A stretch of 64,000 bases of DNA from DAMCZI01 sp032095175 (GCA_032095175.1 DAMCZI010000014.1:47326-111325); one strand, 5' to 3'. Shown: positions 17,160 to 26,496, counted from the first letter of the stretch. The notes: generated by a model not told the origin, from the sequence alone. Program-made: numbers and translations.

Positions 17160-18516
17160 TAATATAGATGAAATTAGGGATATTGCTAAAGCTTATACCA
17201 CGGTAAAAAACTATGTATATTCAAGGTACAGTGGAATAAACAGTTTGCTTCTAATAAAAGGTTATAAAAAGAATATAAGAGATGAATGGATGAAATCTAA
17301 CTTTGCGGCACAATGGAAACTTCCGGCTAGATATTGGAAGATGGCATTGGATGAAGCAATATCAAATATAAAGACTGAATGGTCAAATACAAAAAATAGG
17401 GTAAAGATTGCAGTTATTAATAATGAGAATTTAACTGAAAGTGAACGAGGCTTTATATTATATATACTTAAAGCTGACAGTATCCTTTATTCCATATTAC
17501 ATAGAGAGGGCTTTAAAATACCAGAAAAGCTGAAGGGACTTACCATAAGAATGCAATATATATGCAAACTTGTAAGGAGATATATAAGAAAATATAAAGG
17601 AAGTGTACCCTATTCACACAAGAAGACCAGTTTCATGATAGATAGAGATATGTATGAATATAAATTTATAGATAACAACCTTAATATCTACATTCAAGGT
17701 CTTAATTGGGGACAGCGAATAGAAGTAAAGCTTAAAGATAGAAATAAACACAAAGGAAATCTTAGAATTGTCATAAAAGATAAATCAATAGAAATACATA
17801 AGGCAAAATATATTAAAGTTAAAAATGAAGAAAAAGCTGAAGAGAAATCAATCGGCATAGATAAAGGATATAGATGTTTGATTGCAACAAGTGAAAATAA
17901 ATTCTATGGGGAAAAGCTAAATGACTTTCTCTCAAAGGAAACTGAACGATTAAATCAAATAAATGCTAAAAGAAATAGATTGTGGGCATTAATGAAGAAG
18001 TATGAAAAAGAAGGCAATACCCAAAAGGCTGACAATATAAAAAGGTTTAACATGGGAAAAGTGAAATATAACAGAAATAAGAACAGGTTTGATTCTCAGG
18101 TTAAAAGCTACATCAATAGAGAAATAAATAGATTCATTACAAATGATAATCCATCAGAACTTATAATGGAGGATCTTAGCTTTGTAAGCTGGGAAGATAA
18201 ATTTCCAGCACATATTAAAAGGAAATTGTCTAGATGGATAAAGGGATATATTAGGGAGAGATTAAATTATAAAAGTAATCTTAACAATATAGACCAAGTT
18301 ATAGTAAACGCTGCTTATACATCACAGGTATGCCATAAGTGTGGAAGGTTTGGAGTTAGAAACAATGAAGTGTTTACCTGCCCTTCATGTGGAAGCATGG
18401 ATGCAGATTATAATGCAAGCAAAAACATAGAAGCGAGAAAAGAAGATAAGGAAATAACCTTATATACTCCATACAAGAAAGTAAAAGAGATACTAATAAA
18501 AAGATGCCCGGCTTAA
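17113..18516 (+). CDS. tnpB: TnpB RNA-guided nuclease of IS607
   Basis: 467 residues from the ATG at 17113 behind GAGGAGGAAGGA. The RuvC acids are present: Asp in GIDKGYR (about 248), Glu in IMEDLSF (about 352) and Asp in DADYNASKN (about 430). A four-Cys zinc ribbon (CHKCGRF...CPSCGSM, about 406-427) lies between the last two. The N-terminal OrfB HTH region is present. All catalytic residues are kept, so the nuclease is probably active. TnpB proteins cut DNA with a guide RNA made from the element's right end. Confidence 0.9.
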   Translation: METVVKTVRQHSLAVNNIDEIRDIAKAYTTVKNYVYSRYSGINSLLLIKGYKKNIRDEWMKSNFAAQWKLPARYWKMALDEAISNIKTEWSNTKNRVKIAVINNENLTESERGFILYILKADSILYSILHREGFKIPEKLKGLTIRMQYICKLVRRYIRKYKGSVPYSHKKTSFMIDRDMYEYKFIDNNLNIYIQGLNWGQRIEVKLKDRNKHKGNLRIVIKDKSIEIHKAKYIKVKNEEKAEEKSIGIDKGYRCLIATSENKFYGEKLNDFLSKETERLNQINAKRNRLWALMKKYEKEGNTQKADNIKRFNMGKVKYNRNKNRFDSQVKSYINREINRFITNDNPSELIMEDLSFVSWEDKFPAHIKRKLSRWIKGYIRERLNYKSNLNNIDQVIVNAAYTSQVCHKCGRFGVRNNEVFTCPSCGSMDADYNASKNIEARKEDKEITLYTPYKKVKEILIKRCPA

Positions 18517-18660
18517 AGAAGCTTCCTCCATTACAAGTATAGCTAACCTCAAAAGAAAGGCCATACTTTACCATAAGGGGGTGGATGAAACTTTAAAAAA
18601 ATTAAAAATGGTTGTGGGAAGTACATCCTCTGAAAATTTTATTTCAAGATGTACACTGGC
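18400..18660 (+). ncRNA. Candidate guide (omega/re-) RNA region of TnpB
   Basis: In known IS200/605 and IS607 elements the guide RNA covers the 3' end of tnpB and the noncoding tail up to the right end. Here about 145 noncoding bases follow the stop. They include a hairpin with arms GTACATC (18621-18627) and GATGTAC (18648-18654) close to the presumed element end. The extent is inferred from family knowledge, not read directly. Confidence 0.5.
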
Positions 18661-18727
18661 TCAACCTAGACTTCGTAAGAAGAGCAAATTATAGAAAGAT
18701 TTATAGATTTTAAAGGCCATTTTATAA

Positions 18728-19084
18728 ATTTTTATAGATTTTTCTGACCAGTTAAGTAGGCAGCTAGAACTTGCTGATGTTAACCATTGTTTATCATTTG
18801 AACAAGTATCTGATGAATTAATAGAGTATTTTAATATACCAGAAGGTGATTTTGATTCAGTAGGATTATGTAAATATAGTGCCCCAAGTTTCCAAGCAAT
18901 AGGGAAAGCATACCGAAGTCTAATAATTGATGTGAGTTCCGAACAAGATAACATAGTGGATGTATTATATGATGTATTTCAATCTTTTATCAGTGAAGAA
19001 ATTTCTGATTTTAATTCATCCGTCTACTATAGCTCCCCAGAATATTTAAAACATTCTTATTTGGAAGGAAAACTATTAGCATAA
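18728..19084 (+). pseudogene. Headless gene fragment next to the IS607 right end
   Basis: An open frame of 118 codons with no in-frame ATG or plausible start and an upstream stop at 18725-18727. It has normal, non-repetitive composition: it includes LELADVNHCLSFEQVSDELI and SAPSFQAIGKAYRSLIIDV and ends EYLKHSYLEGKLLA. It reads as the C-terminal part of an unknown protein whose front was lost, perhaps through the IS607 insertion. A bidirectional terminator follows. I do not recognise the family. Confidence 0.6.
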
Positions 19085-19093
19085 GAAAACTCC

Positions 19094-19149
19094 ATGGCAG
19101 CCGCATAACATATATTTTTTAAATAAGTTATATGTTATATGGCTGCCAT
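19094..19149. terminator. Bidirectional terminator hairpin
   Basis: The arms ATGGCAGCCGCATAACATAT and ATATGTTATATGGCTGCCAT flank an A/T-rich loop. It lies between the convergent gene fragment at 18728-19084 and the minus-strand gene at 19153-19890. Confidence 0.8.
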
Positions 19150-19152
19150 TTG

Positions 19153-19890
19153 TTATATAAGCAGTTTATTAACATCAACTAATTCAACTACATTGCTCTC
19201 CTTCAAAAATTGATTTAATAAATAGATATGGCTGCTTCCTATGATAACTAATATTCTATCATCCTCTGATGATGCTAGGCGGCAAATATTTGAAAAAAGC
19301 GTTAAGTTGCGCTGGTACCACCATATCAACCAATCAATGCCAACATATTCTCGCACATGACCAATGCGAGCCATATTTATATACATTTCATGACTTTTTT
19401 TAATTTCATCTGGATCATTACAAACCTGATACATCTCTAATATACTTTTATTTGTATCAATATTAAAAATTTCTGTTTGCAAGATTTCATTAAATAACTC
19501 AGGTTGATTTGCTTTTGCCCATTCATAAACCTCACCATAAGCTCTAGTAGCAGCCCCTACTTCCATCCAGTCAATAGGATATACTCTTTCATGCCCTAAT
19601 TCTGAAGCTATACGAAATCCTAACTGCTGTTCTTCTCTTGCTTCTAATTGAGACTGTCCATTGATATATGCCTTATATGTATTATTTATAGCTTCATCTT
19701 TTTCTGTAACAATTTCTAATGCAACTTTTGTTGGATTAAAGGCTTTTAATCTGTCTACAACCTCACATATTTCTTTCTGCCTTGTTTGAGAAAGAAGATT
19801 GTCCACTTCTGTATGATGCATATCTGGAGTTTGTCTCATATGAAACGTACCAACAAGAAGTACCTTAGGTTTTGAAAAGGAACTTTTCAT
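19153..19890 (-). CDS. DUF5694 / TraB-like domain protein
   Basis: 245 residues. KVLLVGTFHMRQTPDMHH near the start has the GTFH motif of the TraB/GumN/DUF5694 group. VALEIVTEKDEAIN, PIDWMEVGAATRAYGEVYEW and ILVIIGSSHIYLLNQFL are the other conserved blocks. Members are predicted metal-dependent hydrolases of unknown substrate; the conserved His and Glu residues are in place. No signal peptide is visible. It is probably a single-gene unit. Confidence 0.7.
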   Translation of the reverse strand: MKSSFSKPKVLLVGTFHMRQTPDMHHTEVDNLLSQTRQKEICEVVDRLKAFNPTKVALEIVTEKDEAINNTYKAYINGQSQLEAREEQQLGFRIASELGHERVYPIDWMEVGAATRAYGEVYEWAKANQPELFNEILQTEIFNIDTNKSILEMYQVCNDPDEIKKSHEMYINMARIGHVREYVGIDWLIWWYQRNLTLFSNICRLASSEDDRILVIIGSSHIYLLNQFLKESNVVELVDVNKLLI

Positions 19891-20047
19891 TTTTGAATGC
19901 CTCCCATTTATTTATTAATGAAATAATAATCAATTTAAAATTCTCTAAATGGATTCAAAATGTGATATTCCAAAAAGCTATTCCATACAACCTTATTTAC
20001 TATAATATAATAGACCTGCAGCATATTCTTCTAAAGTTTGATCACTG

Positions 20048-20596
20048 TTATGGGGAAAAATGATCATCTGGGTTGTACCAATCATCCCCCCATCGTCCAC
20101 CATATCCCCAATCTAAAAATTTCTTTGACTTTGATACTATATATTTAACCCCTACTCCTTCAATCAATTTTATTATATTATTCAAATGTTTTTCAGCAAT
20201 TGTTAAATCAAAATTTCCCCAAATTCCAGGATATCTATCCTTTTCATTTTCTTCAAGTATGTAATAACGCAGTACAAACTCTAAGGTTTGAGAATAAATC
20301 ATAATCCTTACATGAGCATCTCCATGTCTGGAATTGTAAATGGTTTGTTCATTCTCTAGATTTTTTATATAATCATCCCAGGATATTTCTATAGATTTCA
20401 TAATACATCCATCATGTTCATGCCAATCATGATTTAAATATATTACTTTATCATGTACATTTTCTAATAAATAATTGACTATTTTTCTTAAACACAAAAG
20501 CAAGTCAGAAACTTTTATAAAATCCTCCAAGAAAATAATTGGCTGATCAAATGGATATTCACCTTTTTCCCATAAAGTGTTCAATCTATCATCCAC
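20048..20596 (-). CDS. Hypothetical protein, family not recognised
   Basis: 182 residues, soluble and acidic, rich in Trp and His (NHDWHEHDGC, RWGDDWYNPDDHFSP). RBS AAAGGAGAT. The size and composition are like small immunity or SMI1-type proteins, but I see no diagnostic motif. A truncated copy of its first third and upstream region lies at 29928-30092, so the gene took part in the duplications of this region. Confidence 0.55.
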   Translation of the reverse strand: MDDRLNTLWEKGEYPFDQPIIFLEDFIKVSDLLLCLRKIVNYLLENVHDKVIYLNHDWHEHDGCIMKSIEISWDDYIKNLENEQTIYNSRHGDAHVRIMIYSQTLEFVLRYYILEENEKDRYPGIWGNFDLTIAEKHLNNIIKLIEGVGVKYIVSKSKKFLDWGYGGRWGDDWYNPDDHFSP

Positions 20597-20659
20597 TCTA
20601 AAAATCTCCTTTATTTTTTGATGTATAATATATGAAAGTTGTGAATTAATTCTTGTTTA

Positions 20660-21220
20660 TTATGCGAAAGAATAAAGTTCATCACTTTTTCCTATTTCAT
20701 AATGACACTCAATTATTTCACCAGGTGCAATTCTTTCTGCATATGTCAATGTTCTTATAACCATTTCATGGCATACCATTATCACTTTATTATAATTAGC
20801 GTACTTATCAGCAACCTTTTTAACTCTACTTCTTAATGAATTTAAGTCTTCCCATCGTCTTGTCTCTCCGTTAGGATAGATACCTTTATGATTATTAAAA
20901 TCTTTTGTTAAGTCTAAACATTCTTCAAATACACGAAGTTGAAAGGTTAAATCAGGCATCCATTCATGTAAGTCCATCTCTACTGTTATATCAATATTTG
21001 TCTTTTGAGAAATAATTGCAGCAGTCTGTAAAGCCCTTGTATATGGGGAAGATACAATAATATCTGCACTTTTTAATCTCGGGTCTAATGCTGTTGCCAA
21101 TGCTTGTGCTATACCTTCTTTTGATAAAGGCGCCAAATCTTTGCCATGTCCTATATATCCTCTTTCATTACATGGGCTATAATCTGGTTGTCCATGTCTA
21201 ACTAAATAAAATTGTGCCAT
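20660..21220 (-). CDS. Histidine phosphatase family protein (phosphoglycerate-mutase-like)
   Basis: 186 residues. FYLVRHGQPDYS is the RHG phosphate pocket with the catalytic His at about residue 9. SSPYTRALQTAAII supplies the second Arg, and MVCHEMVIRTL the second His, here in a CHE context. It is probably a small-molecule phosphatase. RBS GGAGG. It is distinct from the second histidine phosphatase at 27713-28321. Confidence 0.85.
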   Translation of the reverse strand: MAQFYLVRHGQPDYSPCNERGYIGHGKDLAPLSKEGIAQALATALDPRLKSADIIVSSPYTRALQTAAIISQKTNIDITVEMDLHEWMPDLTFQLRVFEECLDLTKDFNNHKGIYPNGETRRWEDLNSLRSRVKKVADKYANYNKVIMVCHEMVIRTLTYAERIAPGEIIECHYEIGKSDELYSFA

Positions 21221-21578
21221 ATAACATCCTCCATTTAATTCGCATTTTATTACTGTTGTTCACTAACATATGTATAACTACATATGCTTGAAATAACATA
21301 TTACTGTAATATTCCACAAATTTGTAATCATTCCTCCTTTATTTTTACGCTTATTCCATACATACACCAATTTTTAATAATGTATATAAATTCGATAGTA
21401 CTCTTTATTCCTTTCCGGTTCAATTATTTGAAAATACAAAGGAAGCTATCTTTTCATTAAAGTATGATTTACAGGAGAATATAGTTTAAAAATTTCAAAA
21501 ATAAATTATAATAGAATAAAGAAAATTATATAGTGATGATTAATAAAAATATTGTTATAAATAAAGGGTGATATAATT
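21221..21578 (+). promoter_or_regulatory. Upstream region of the sigma-54 activator, duplicated elsewhere
   Basis: This 358-bp region has no reading frame. It must hold the promoter of the activator, but I see no clear -35/-10 pair. It contains one copy of the recurring palindrome (21251-21278, ACTGTTGTTCACTAACATAT). From about 21265 to 21565 it is closely similar to 31075-31405. Confidence 0.55.
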
Positions 21579-23606
21579 TTGAAAAGTATAGCTGTAATTA
21601 CAGATAGCCATTCTTCATTGGCTGCTTTTATTAAAAGAAATTTAGAGGAAATATACAGCGGATATGTAACCATCAATAACTATTATTTAAATTCACTAAA
21701 GGAAGATGAAATAATCGAAGATGATTTAACTCTTGTAATGATAAAGGAGAGAGTTTTAAAGGTAAAAAAGCATGTCAAAAACATTAAAGATATCGTTGTA
21801 TTAAATAGGACCATTAAGGAAAAGGAAGTATATAAAATATTTTCAATCCCTGAAGGTATGGATGTTTTAGTAGTTAATGATAATATAGAAACCACAATGC
21901 AGACATTAACTCTTTTTTATGAGCTTGGAATTAATCATCTTAATCTCATTCCCTACGAAAAAGATAAGGAATATAAAAATGTAAAAATAGCACTTACCCC
22001 AGGAGAATCAAAATATGTACCTGATTATATAGAAGAAATTATTGATGTAGGCGACAGATGTATTGATATATCAACCTTTATAAAAATAACTTCAATACTT
22101 AATATTGATAATAAAGAAATAAGCAAACGTCTAATAAATTATTCCGATGAAATAATCAGCCTTGATAAGGGTATCAAAAACAAATATAAAGAGCTATTTA
22201 TTAAAAATGAAGAAATGGATGCTATTATTAACCTATCAACAGAAGGTATTTTATTAGCCTCAAAGGAAGGCGAGATAATACTGTACAACAAAAGTTTTGC
22301 AAGAATGCTTGATATCTCTGAAGATATAACTAACCTTAATATTGATAAAATATTTCATAGAGATATGAAAAAAATAATTATGCCCTCCAAAATAGAGAAT
22401 GAAGTAATAAAATATAAAAACAAATACCTTAATGTGAATAAATGTGATGTAATTCATTTTGGTCAAAAGACGGGAGTATACTTTAACATACAAGAAATTA
22501 CTTATATAAGGCAGCTTGAGCAAAATTTAAGTAAAAAGCTTAGAGAAAAAGGACAAGTATCTAGATATACTTTTGAAGATATCATAACAAACTCACCCAA
22601 AATGCTTGAATGTATAAAGCTAGCAAAGAAAATTTCAAATTCTGATCTTACTGTGCTTATTACCGGGGAAAGTGGCACTGGTAAAGAGCTATTAGCTCAA
22701 TCAATGCATAATGGCTCAAAAAGACATAACCAACCTTTTGTAGCTATTAATTGTGCAGCAATGCCAGAAAACCTACTTGAAAGTGAGCTTTTTGGTTATG
22801 AAGAAGGGGCCTTTACTGGAGCCTTAAAGGAGGGTAAAGCAGGGCTTTTTGAGCAAGCTCATAACGGAACCATCTTTTTAGATGAAATTGGTGATATGCC
22901 TCTGCATCTTCAGACTAAACTTCTTAGAATACTTCAAGAAAGACAGGTTATGAGAATAGGTTCTCAAAAGATAGTAGACATTGATGTTAGAGTAATCGCA
23001 GCAACAAATAAAAATCTTCTAGATATGATGCAAAAGGGCGACTTTAGAACGGATTTATACTATAGACTAAACGTTCTCCCTATCAATATTCCTTCTTTAA
23101 AGGAAAGAAAAGATGATATTCTGCCATTGATTATTCATTTTATGGGAAAAAATGCAGTTCTAGATAAGGAAGTTAAAAACATATTTCTTTCTTATAAATG
23201 GCCTGGGAACATAAGAGAGCTAAGGAATATTGCAGAATACCTTTCTTTAATGTGCGAAGGCCTTGAGGTAAATGTAACTGACCTGCCTTTTTATTTACTG
23301 GATGTAAATGATACATTCGAATCTGAAGTTGAAATATTAGAAAGCAAATGCAGCCTGCTTAAAGCTATAGATATAATGAATATAATAAAAAAGTTTAATG
23401 AAAGCAATTCTTCCTTAGGCAGAACGAATATAGTAAAAATCTTTCAAAAAAATAAAATCTTTATCACTGAAGGAGAGGTTCGAAAAATACTTGCTACTTT
23501 AAATGAATTAGAATTAATAACCTCTTCTATAGGTAGAAAAGGCAGCCAAATTACAGATAAAGGCTTAAAATTTTTAAACAGGTTAGAAAATAGGTTAACG
23601 ACTTAG
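21579..23606 (+). CDS. Sigma-54-dependent transcriptional activator
   Basis: 675 residues from a TTG start behind AAAGGGTGAT. An N-terminal sensor region without a recognised domain (1-200) is followed by a PAS domain (about 215-320, INLSTEGILLASKEGEIILYN). The AAA+ domain has Walker A GESGTGKE near 363, the sigma-54 loop GAFTGA near 409, and FLDEIGDMP. The C-terminal region (600-675) looks like a winged helix (EGEVRKILATLNELELI) rather than a Fis-type HTH, as in some clostridial activators. It should drive the -24/-12 promoter at 23746, controlling the two genes that follow. Confidence 0.9.
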   Translation: MKSIAVITDSHSSLAAFIKRNLEEIYSGYVTINNYYLNSLKEDEIIEDDLTLVMIKERVLKVKKHVKNIKDIVVLNRTIKEKEVYKIFSIPEGMDVLVVNDNIETTMQTLTLFYELGINHLNLIPYEKDKEYKNVKIALTPGESKYVPDYIEEIIDVGDRCIDISTFIKITSILNIDNKEISKRLINYSDEIISLDKGIKNKYKELFIKNEEMDAIINLSTEGILLASKEGEIILYNKSFARMLDISEDITNLNIDKIFHRDMKKIIMPSKIENEVIKYKNKYLNVNKCDVIHFGQKTGVYFNIQEITYIRQLEQNLSKKLREKGQVSRYTFEDIITNSPKMLECIKLAKKISNSDLTVLITGESGTGKELLAQSMHNGSKRHNQPFVAINCAAMPENLLESELFGYEEGAFTGALKEGKAGLFEQAHNGTIFLDEIGDMPLHLQTKLLRILQERQVMRIGSQKIVDIDVRVIAATNKNLLDMMQKGDFRTDLYYRLNVLPINIPSLKERKDDILPLIIHFMGKNAVLDKEVKNIFLSYKWPGNIRELRNIAEYLSLMCEGLEVNVTDLPFYLLDVNDTFESEVEILESKCSLLKAIDIMNIIKKFNESNSSLGRTNIVKIFQKNKIFITEGEVRKILATLNELELITSSIGRKGSQITDKGLKFLNRLENRLTT

Positions 23607-23708
23607 CCTATTTAACCTATTCATCTTGTATGCAAATGTTAATATTACCATGTTATTACTTCTATTTTAAAGAAAATTCAAAGAAATGTGATAAGTCTAT
23701 ACTTTCTG

Positions 23709-23745
23709 AAGCTGTTTCATATGTTAATGAGGCAGCTTTTCTATT
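23709..23745 (+). terminator. Terminator of the sigma-54 activator gene
   Basis: A 12-bp stem (AAGCTGTTTCAT / ATGAGGCAGCTT, two G-U pairs) with a six-base loop is followed by TTCTATTTT. It lies 100 bp after the stop and immediately before the sigma-54 promoter, insulating the two units. Confidence 0.75.
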
Positions 23746-23762
23746 TTGGCATAGAACTTGCT
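23746..23762 (+). promoter_or_regulatory. Sigma-54 (-24/-12) promoter
   Basis: TTGGCATAGAACTTGCT has the invariant GG (23748-23749) and GC (23760-23761) separated by exactly 10 bp and matches the consensus TGGCAC-N5-TTGC at almost every position. It lies 39 bp before the hydrolase start and next to a gene for a sigma-54 activator. Confidence 0.88.
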
Positions 23763-23800
23763 ATATAATATTGTAAATTGATTATACTAGGAGGATAACG

Positions 23801-24538
23801 ATGAGTAAAAGACTAATAATTGGAATAACCGCCAGTATACTGATTGATGAGGGAGGTATGTTTCCAGGTTACGAAAGAGCCTATGTCAACAATGATTATG
23901 TTCAATCTGTAGTTGCTGCTGGAGGGACCCCATATGTAGTTCCAATGGTATATGATGAAACTGTTATTAGAGAACAGATTGAAATGGTAGATGCAGTTAT
24001 AATGTCTGGAGGACAGGATGTTAATCCTTTACTTTATGGTGAAGAACCATCACAAAAACTAGGTGGTATACTTCCAAAGAGAGATACCTTTGATGCAGCA
24101 GTTATTAAAGTAGCTATGGAATTAAAAAAGCCTATCCTTGGTATTTGCAGAGGACATCAAATGCTCAATGTAGTTAATGGTGGCACTCTTTATCAGGATT
24201 TATCCTTTATTAATGGATGTTATATAAAACACAATCAAGGTGCATTGACAAGCACTGCAACTCATACAGTTGATTTAGTTAAAGGTTCAAAACTCAATGA
24301 AATACTTGGTGATGAGGTTTTAACAAACAGCTTTCATCATTTAGCAATAAAGGATTTAGCCCCAGGCTTTGTAGCTTCAGCAACAGCAAAGGATGGAGTT
24401 ATTGAGGCTATAGAAAAGGTTGGAGAAGAATTTATTATAGGTATTCAATGGCATCCAGAGATGATGGCAAAGGATCATCCTGTTATGCTTGAAATATTTA
24501 AAAAATTAATTAAAGCCGCACAAAAAAAGGAGGATTAA
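23801..24538 (+). CDS. Gamma-glutamyl-GABA hydrolase-like class I amidotransferase (peptidase C26)
   Basis: 245 residues. The glutamine-amidotransferase-type triad is visible: Cys in GICRGHQMLN (about 115), His and Glu in IQWHPEMM (about 215). MSGGQDVNPLLYGEEP is the substrate loop of the PuuD group. It hydrolyses gamma-glutamyl amides, such as gamma-glutamyl-GABA in putrescine use. RBS AGGAGG. It is followed after 3 bp by an amino-acid permease, so the pair probably imports and cleaves a gamma-glutamyl compound or amino-acid amide under sigma-54 control. Confidence 0.85.
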   Translation: MSKRLIIGITASILIDEGGMFPGYERAYVNNDYVQSVVAAGGTPYVVPMVYDETVIREQIEMVDAVIMSGGQDVNPLLYGEEPSQKLGGILPKRDTFDAAVIKVAMELKKPILGICRGHQMLNVVNGGTLYQDLSFINGCYIKHNQGALTSTATHTVDLVKGSKLNEILGDEVLTNSFHHLAIKDLAPGFVASATAKDGVIEAIEKVGEEFIIGIQWHPEMMAKDHPVMLEIFKKLIKAAQKKED

Positions 24539-24541
24539 ATC

Positions 24542-25825
24542 ATGGGGGAAAAAACAAATAAACTCGGTTTCTGGAGTATTGTACTTTTAGGAATCAACGC
24601 AATCATCGGTTCTGGTATATTTTTATTACCTAATAAAGCTATGAAGCTTATAGGTCCTGCAAGTATGTATGTAATAATTTTTGATGCTTTTCTAGTAATC
24701 TCCCTATCACTTTGCTTTGCAGAGGTTGGTGGAATGTTCAAGAAAAATGGTGGCCCTTATGTTTATGCTAAAGAAGCCTTTGGTAATTTTATAGGCTTTG
24801 AGGTAGGCTTTATGAAATGGGCAATAGGTATTATTGCTTGGGCTGCTATGGCAGTAGCTTTTACAACAGCACTAGGCACAATCTGGCCTGTTGCTGCATC
24901 AGGAACTACTCAAAAGATAATAGTTACAGCAATTTTAGTTGGACTTGGATTAGTTAACATCATTGGTGTTAAATTATCAAAGGTTTTAAACAACATTATT
25001 ACCCTAGGCAAATTAATACCACTAGTAATGTTTGTTGCTATAGGAATCTTCTTTATAAAGGGAGGCAACTTTGCTCCAATGTTCCCAGGTGGACAATATG
25101 CCTCAGGTTCCTTTGGAGATGCAGCTTTATTAATATTCTATGCTTTCACTGGCTTTGAATCTATAGCCGTTGCAGCTGAAGATATGGATAACCCAGAAAA
25201 AAATGTACCAAAAGCTATTATTACAGTTATTCTAATAGTATCAGCATTTTATCTTTTAATACAGGGTGTTTCCATAGGTATATTAGGACCAGAGCTTGCA
25301 AAATCCGCTGCTCCTGTAGCTGATGCTTCGAAGATATTCCTAGGACCAATAGGTGCAGCTGTAGTAACAGCAGGAACTCTAGTATCCATAGGCGGAATAA
25401 ACATTGCAGCTTCCTTTATCACTCCAAGATCCGGAGTTGCTCTTGCTGAAGATGGATTGATACCAAGAGCTATTGCTAAAAAAGGCCCTACTGGCACTCC
25501 TATTCTAGCAATAATCATAACAGTAGGTATAGCAATTCCTCTAGCTCTATCTGGAAGTTTTGCACAGCTTGCTGCTATAAGTGTAGTATCAAGATTTGCA
25601 CAATATCTGCCAACTTGTCTATCTGTTCTTATTTTAAGAAAAAAGAGACCAGATCTAAAAAGTACTTTTACTATCCCATTTGGCCCAGTAATCCCTGTAA
25701 TAGCTATGGCAGTTAGCGTATGGCTATTATTGCAGGCTACATCAGACAAAATAATCTGGGGCTTAGGTGGATTAATAGTTGGTGTTCCAATATACTTTAT
25801 AATGAAATATTTAAACAATAAATAA
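24542..25825 (+). CDS. APC-family amino acid/polyamine permease
   Basis: 427 residues with about 12 membrane segments. NAIIGSGIFLLPNKAM in helix 1 is the substrate-binding glycine motif of the APC family, and FYAFTGFESIAVAAEDMDNP is the helix 6 block. The C-terminal end is PIYFIMKYLNNK. It lies 3 bp behind the hydrolase and shares its sigma-54 promoter. The substrate is inferred to be an amino acid, polyamine or gamma-glutamyl derivative. Confidence 0.87.
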   Translation: MGEKTNKLGFWSIVLLGINAIIGSGIFLLPNKAMKLIGPASMYVIIFDAFLVISLSLCFAEVGGMFKKNGGPYVYAKEAFGNFIGFEVGFMKWAIGIIAWAAMAVAFTTALGTIWPVAASGTTQKIIVTAILVGLGLVNIIGVKLSKVLNNIITLGKLIPLVMFVAIGIFFIKGGNFAPMFPGGQYASGSFGDAALLIFYAFTGFESIAVAAEDMDNPEKNVPKAIITVILIVSAFYLLIQGVSIGILGPELAKSAAPVADASKIFLGPIGAAVVTAGTLVSIGGINIAASFITPRSGVALAEDGLIPRAIAKKGPTGTPILAIIITVGIAIPLALSGSFAQLAAISVVSRFAQYLPTCLSVLILRKKRPDLKSTFTIPFGPVIPVIAMAVSVWLLLQATSDKIIWGLGGLIVGVPIYFIMKYLNNK

Positions 25826-25826
25826 A

Positions 25827-25870
25827 GACATAAAAAGCCTTGCGAAAATATGCAGGGCTTTTTTTTATGT
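25827..25870 (+). terminator. Terminator of the hydrolase-permease operon
   Basis: AAAGCCTTGC / GCAGGGCTTT forms the stem around GAAAATAT, followed by eight T. A close copy with a perfect stem is found at 31401-31445, away from any permease gene. Confidence 0.9.
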
Positions 25871-25944
25871 AATAATTACTTTTATACTATTTTGCCAAAG
25901 TATTTCATTTTACAATTATCTGTGAAAATTATAGTTAATTATTT

Positions 25945-26496
25945 CTACAATTCATTTTTGTAACCTGATTCTAAGACTAATGTATTCGCTATATTATCAT
26001 GAAGTGCCTGTTTCTCTTTAGAAGTTACTATTATTACAAGTTCTATTAAACCCAGCATAAGGGATATAATTTTGAAAAGAGACCTAATAGCTGCTTTTTT
26101 AAAGAATAACCTTTCTCCTTTATAATCCACAAAAATAATCTTGAAAATCATTTTCCCTATAGACGCTTTAAATTTAGAACTTTCAAATAGTGAAAAATAT
26201 AACCAAAACGGTATTAATTCTATTAAACTTGACACTATAGTAATCATAATAGGACTTAATAATTCCCTATTATGCATCCAAACAATAAAACCATACAAAA
26301 ATGGTGCAATTAAAACTATAATAATCAACATGTCAATTAGTAATGCACCCAACCTCTTAGATAGATTAGCATAAATATGGTTTCCACGTATACCACTATT
26401 TACAATTACCGGTTTCTCTTCTACTAAATCAACATTACAATCAGCACACCTATAAAATCCATCTCGATATTCACACCCGCATTTTGGGCAATACAT
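25945..26496 (-). CDS. Zinc-ribbon plus RDD-family membrane protein
   Basis: 183 residues. The N-terminal zinc ribbon has two CxxC pairs (MYCPKCGCEY, RCADCNV). The RDD domain opens with RLGALLIDMLIIIVL and has four hydrophobic segments; KASIGKMIFKIIFVD is the second conserved block. RDD proteins are membrane proteins, some acting in ion exchange. RBS GGAGGG. The function is unknown. Confidence 0.75.
   Translation of the reverse strand: MYCPKCGCEYRDGFYRCADCNVDLVEEKPVIVNSGIRGNHIYANLSKRLGALLIDMLIIIVLIAPFLYGFIVWMHNRELLSPIMITIVSSLIELIPFWLYFSLFESSKFKASIGKMIFKIIFVDYKGERLFFKKAAIRSLFKIISLMLGLIELVIIVTSKEKQALHDNIANTLVLESGYKNEL

Larger units (their letters stand above)
16440..18660 (+). mobile_element. 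IS607-type insertion sequence (tnpA-tnpB)
   Basis: The element consists of a MerR-HTH serine recombinase (TnpA) overlapping a full TnpB, followed by a noncoding tail with a hairpin. IS607 elements have no long terminal repeats and make no target duplication, so I cannot fix the ends; the coordinates are estimates. A perfect 7-bp inverted repeat (ACACTAT/ATAGTGT, 16459-16482) upstream of tnpA may be part of the left end or an operator. The right flank is a headless gene fragment, consistent with insertion into or next to a gene. Confidence 0.75.
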
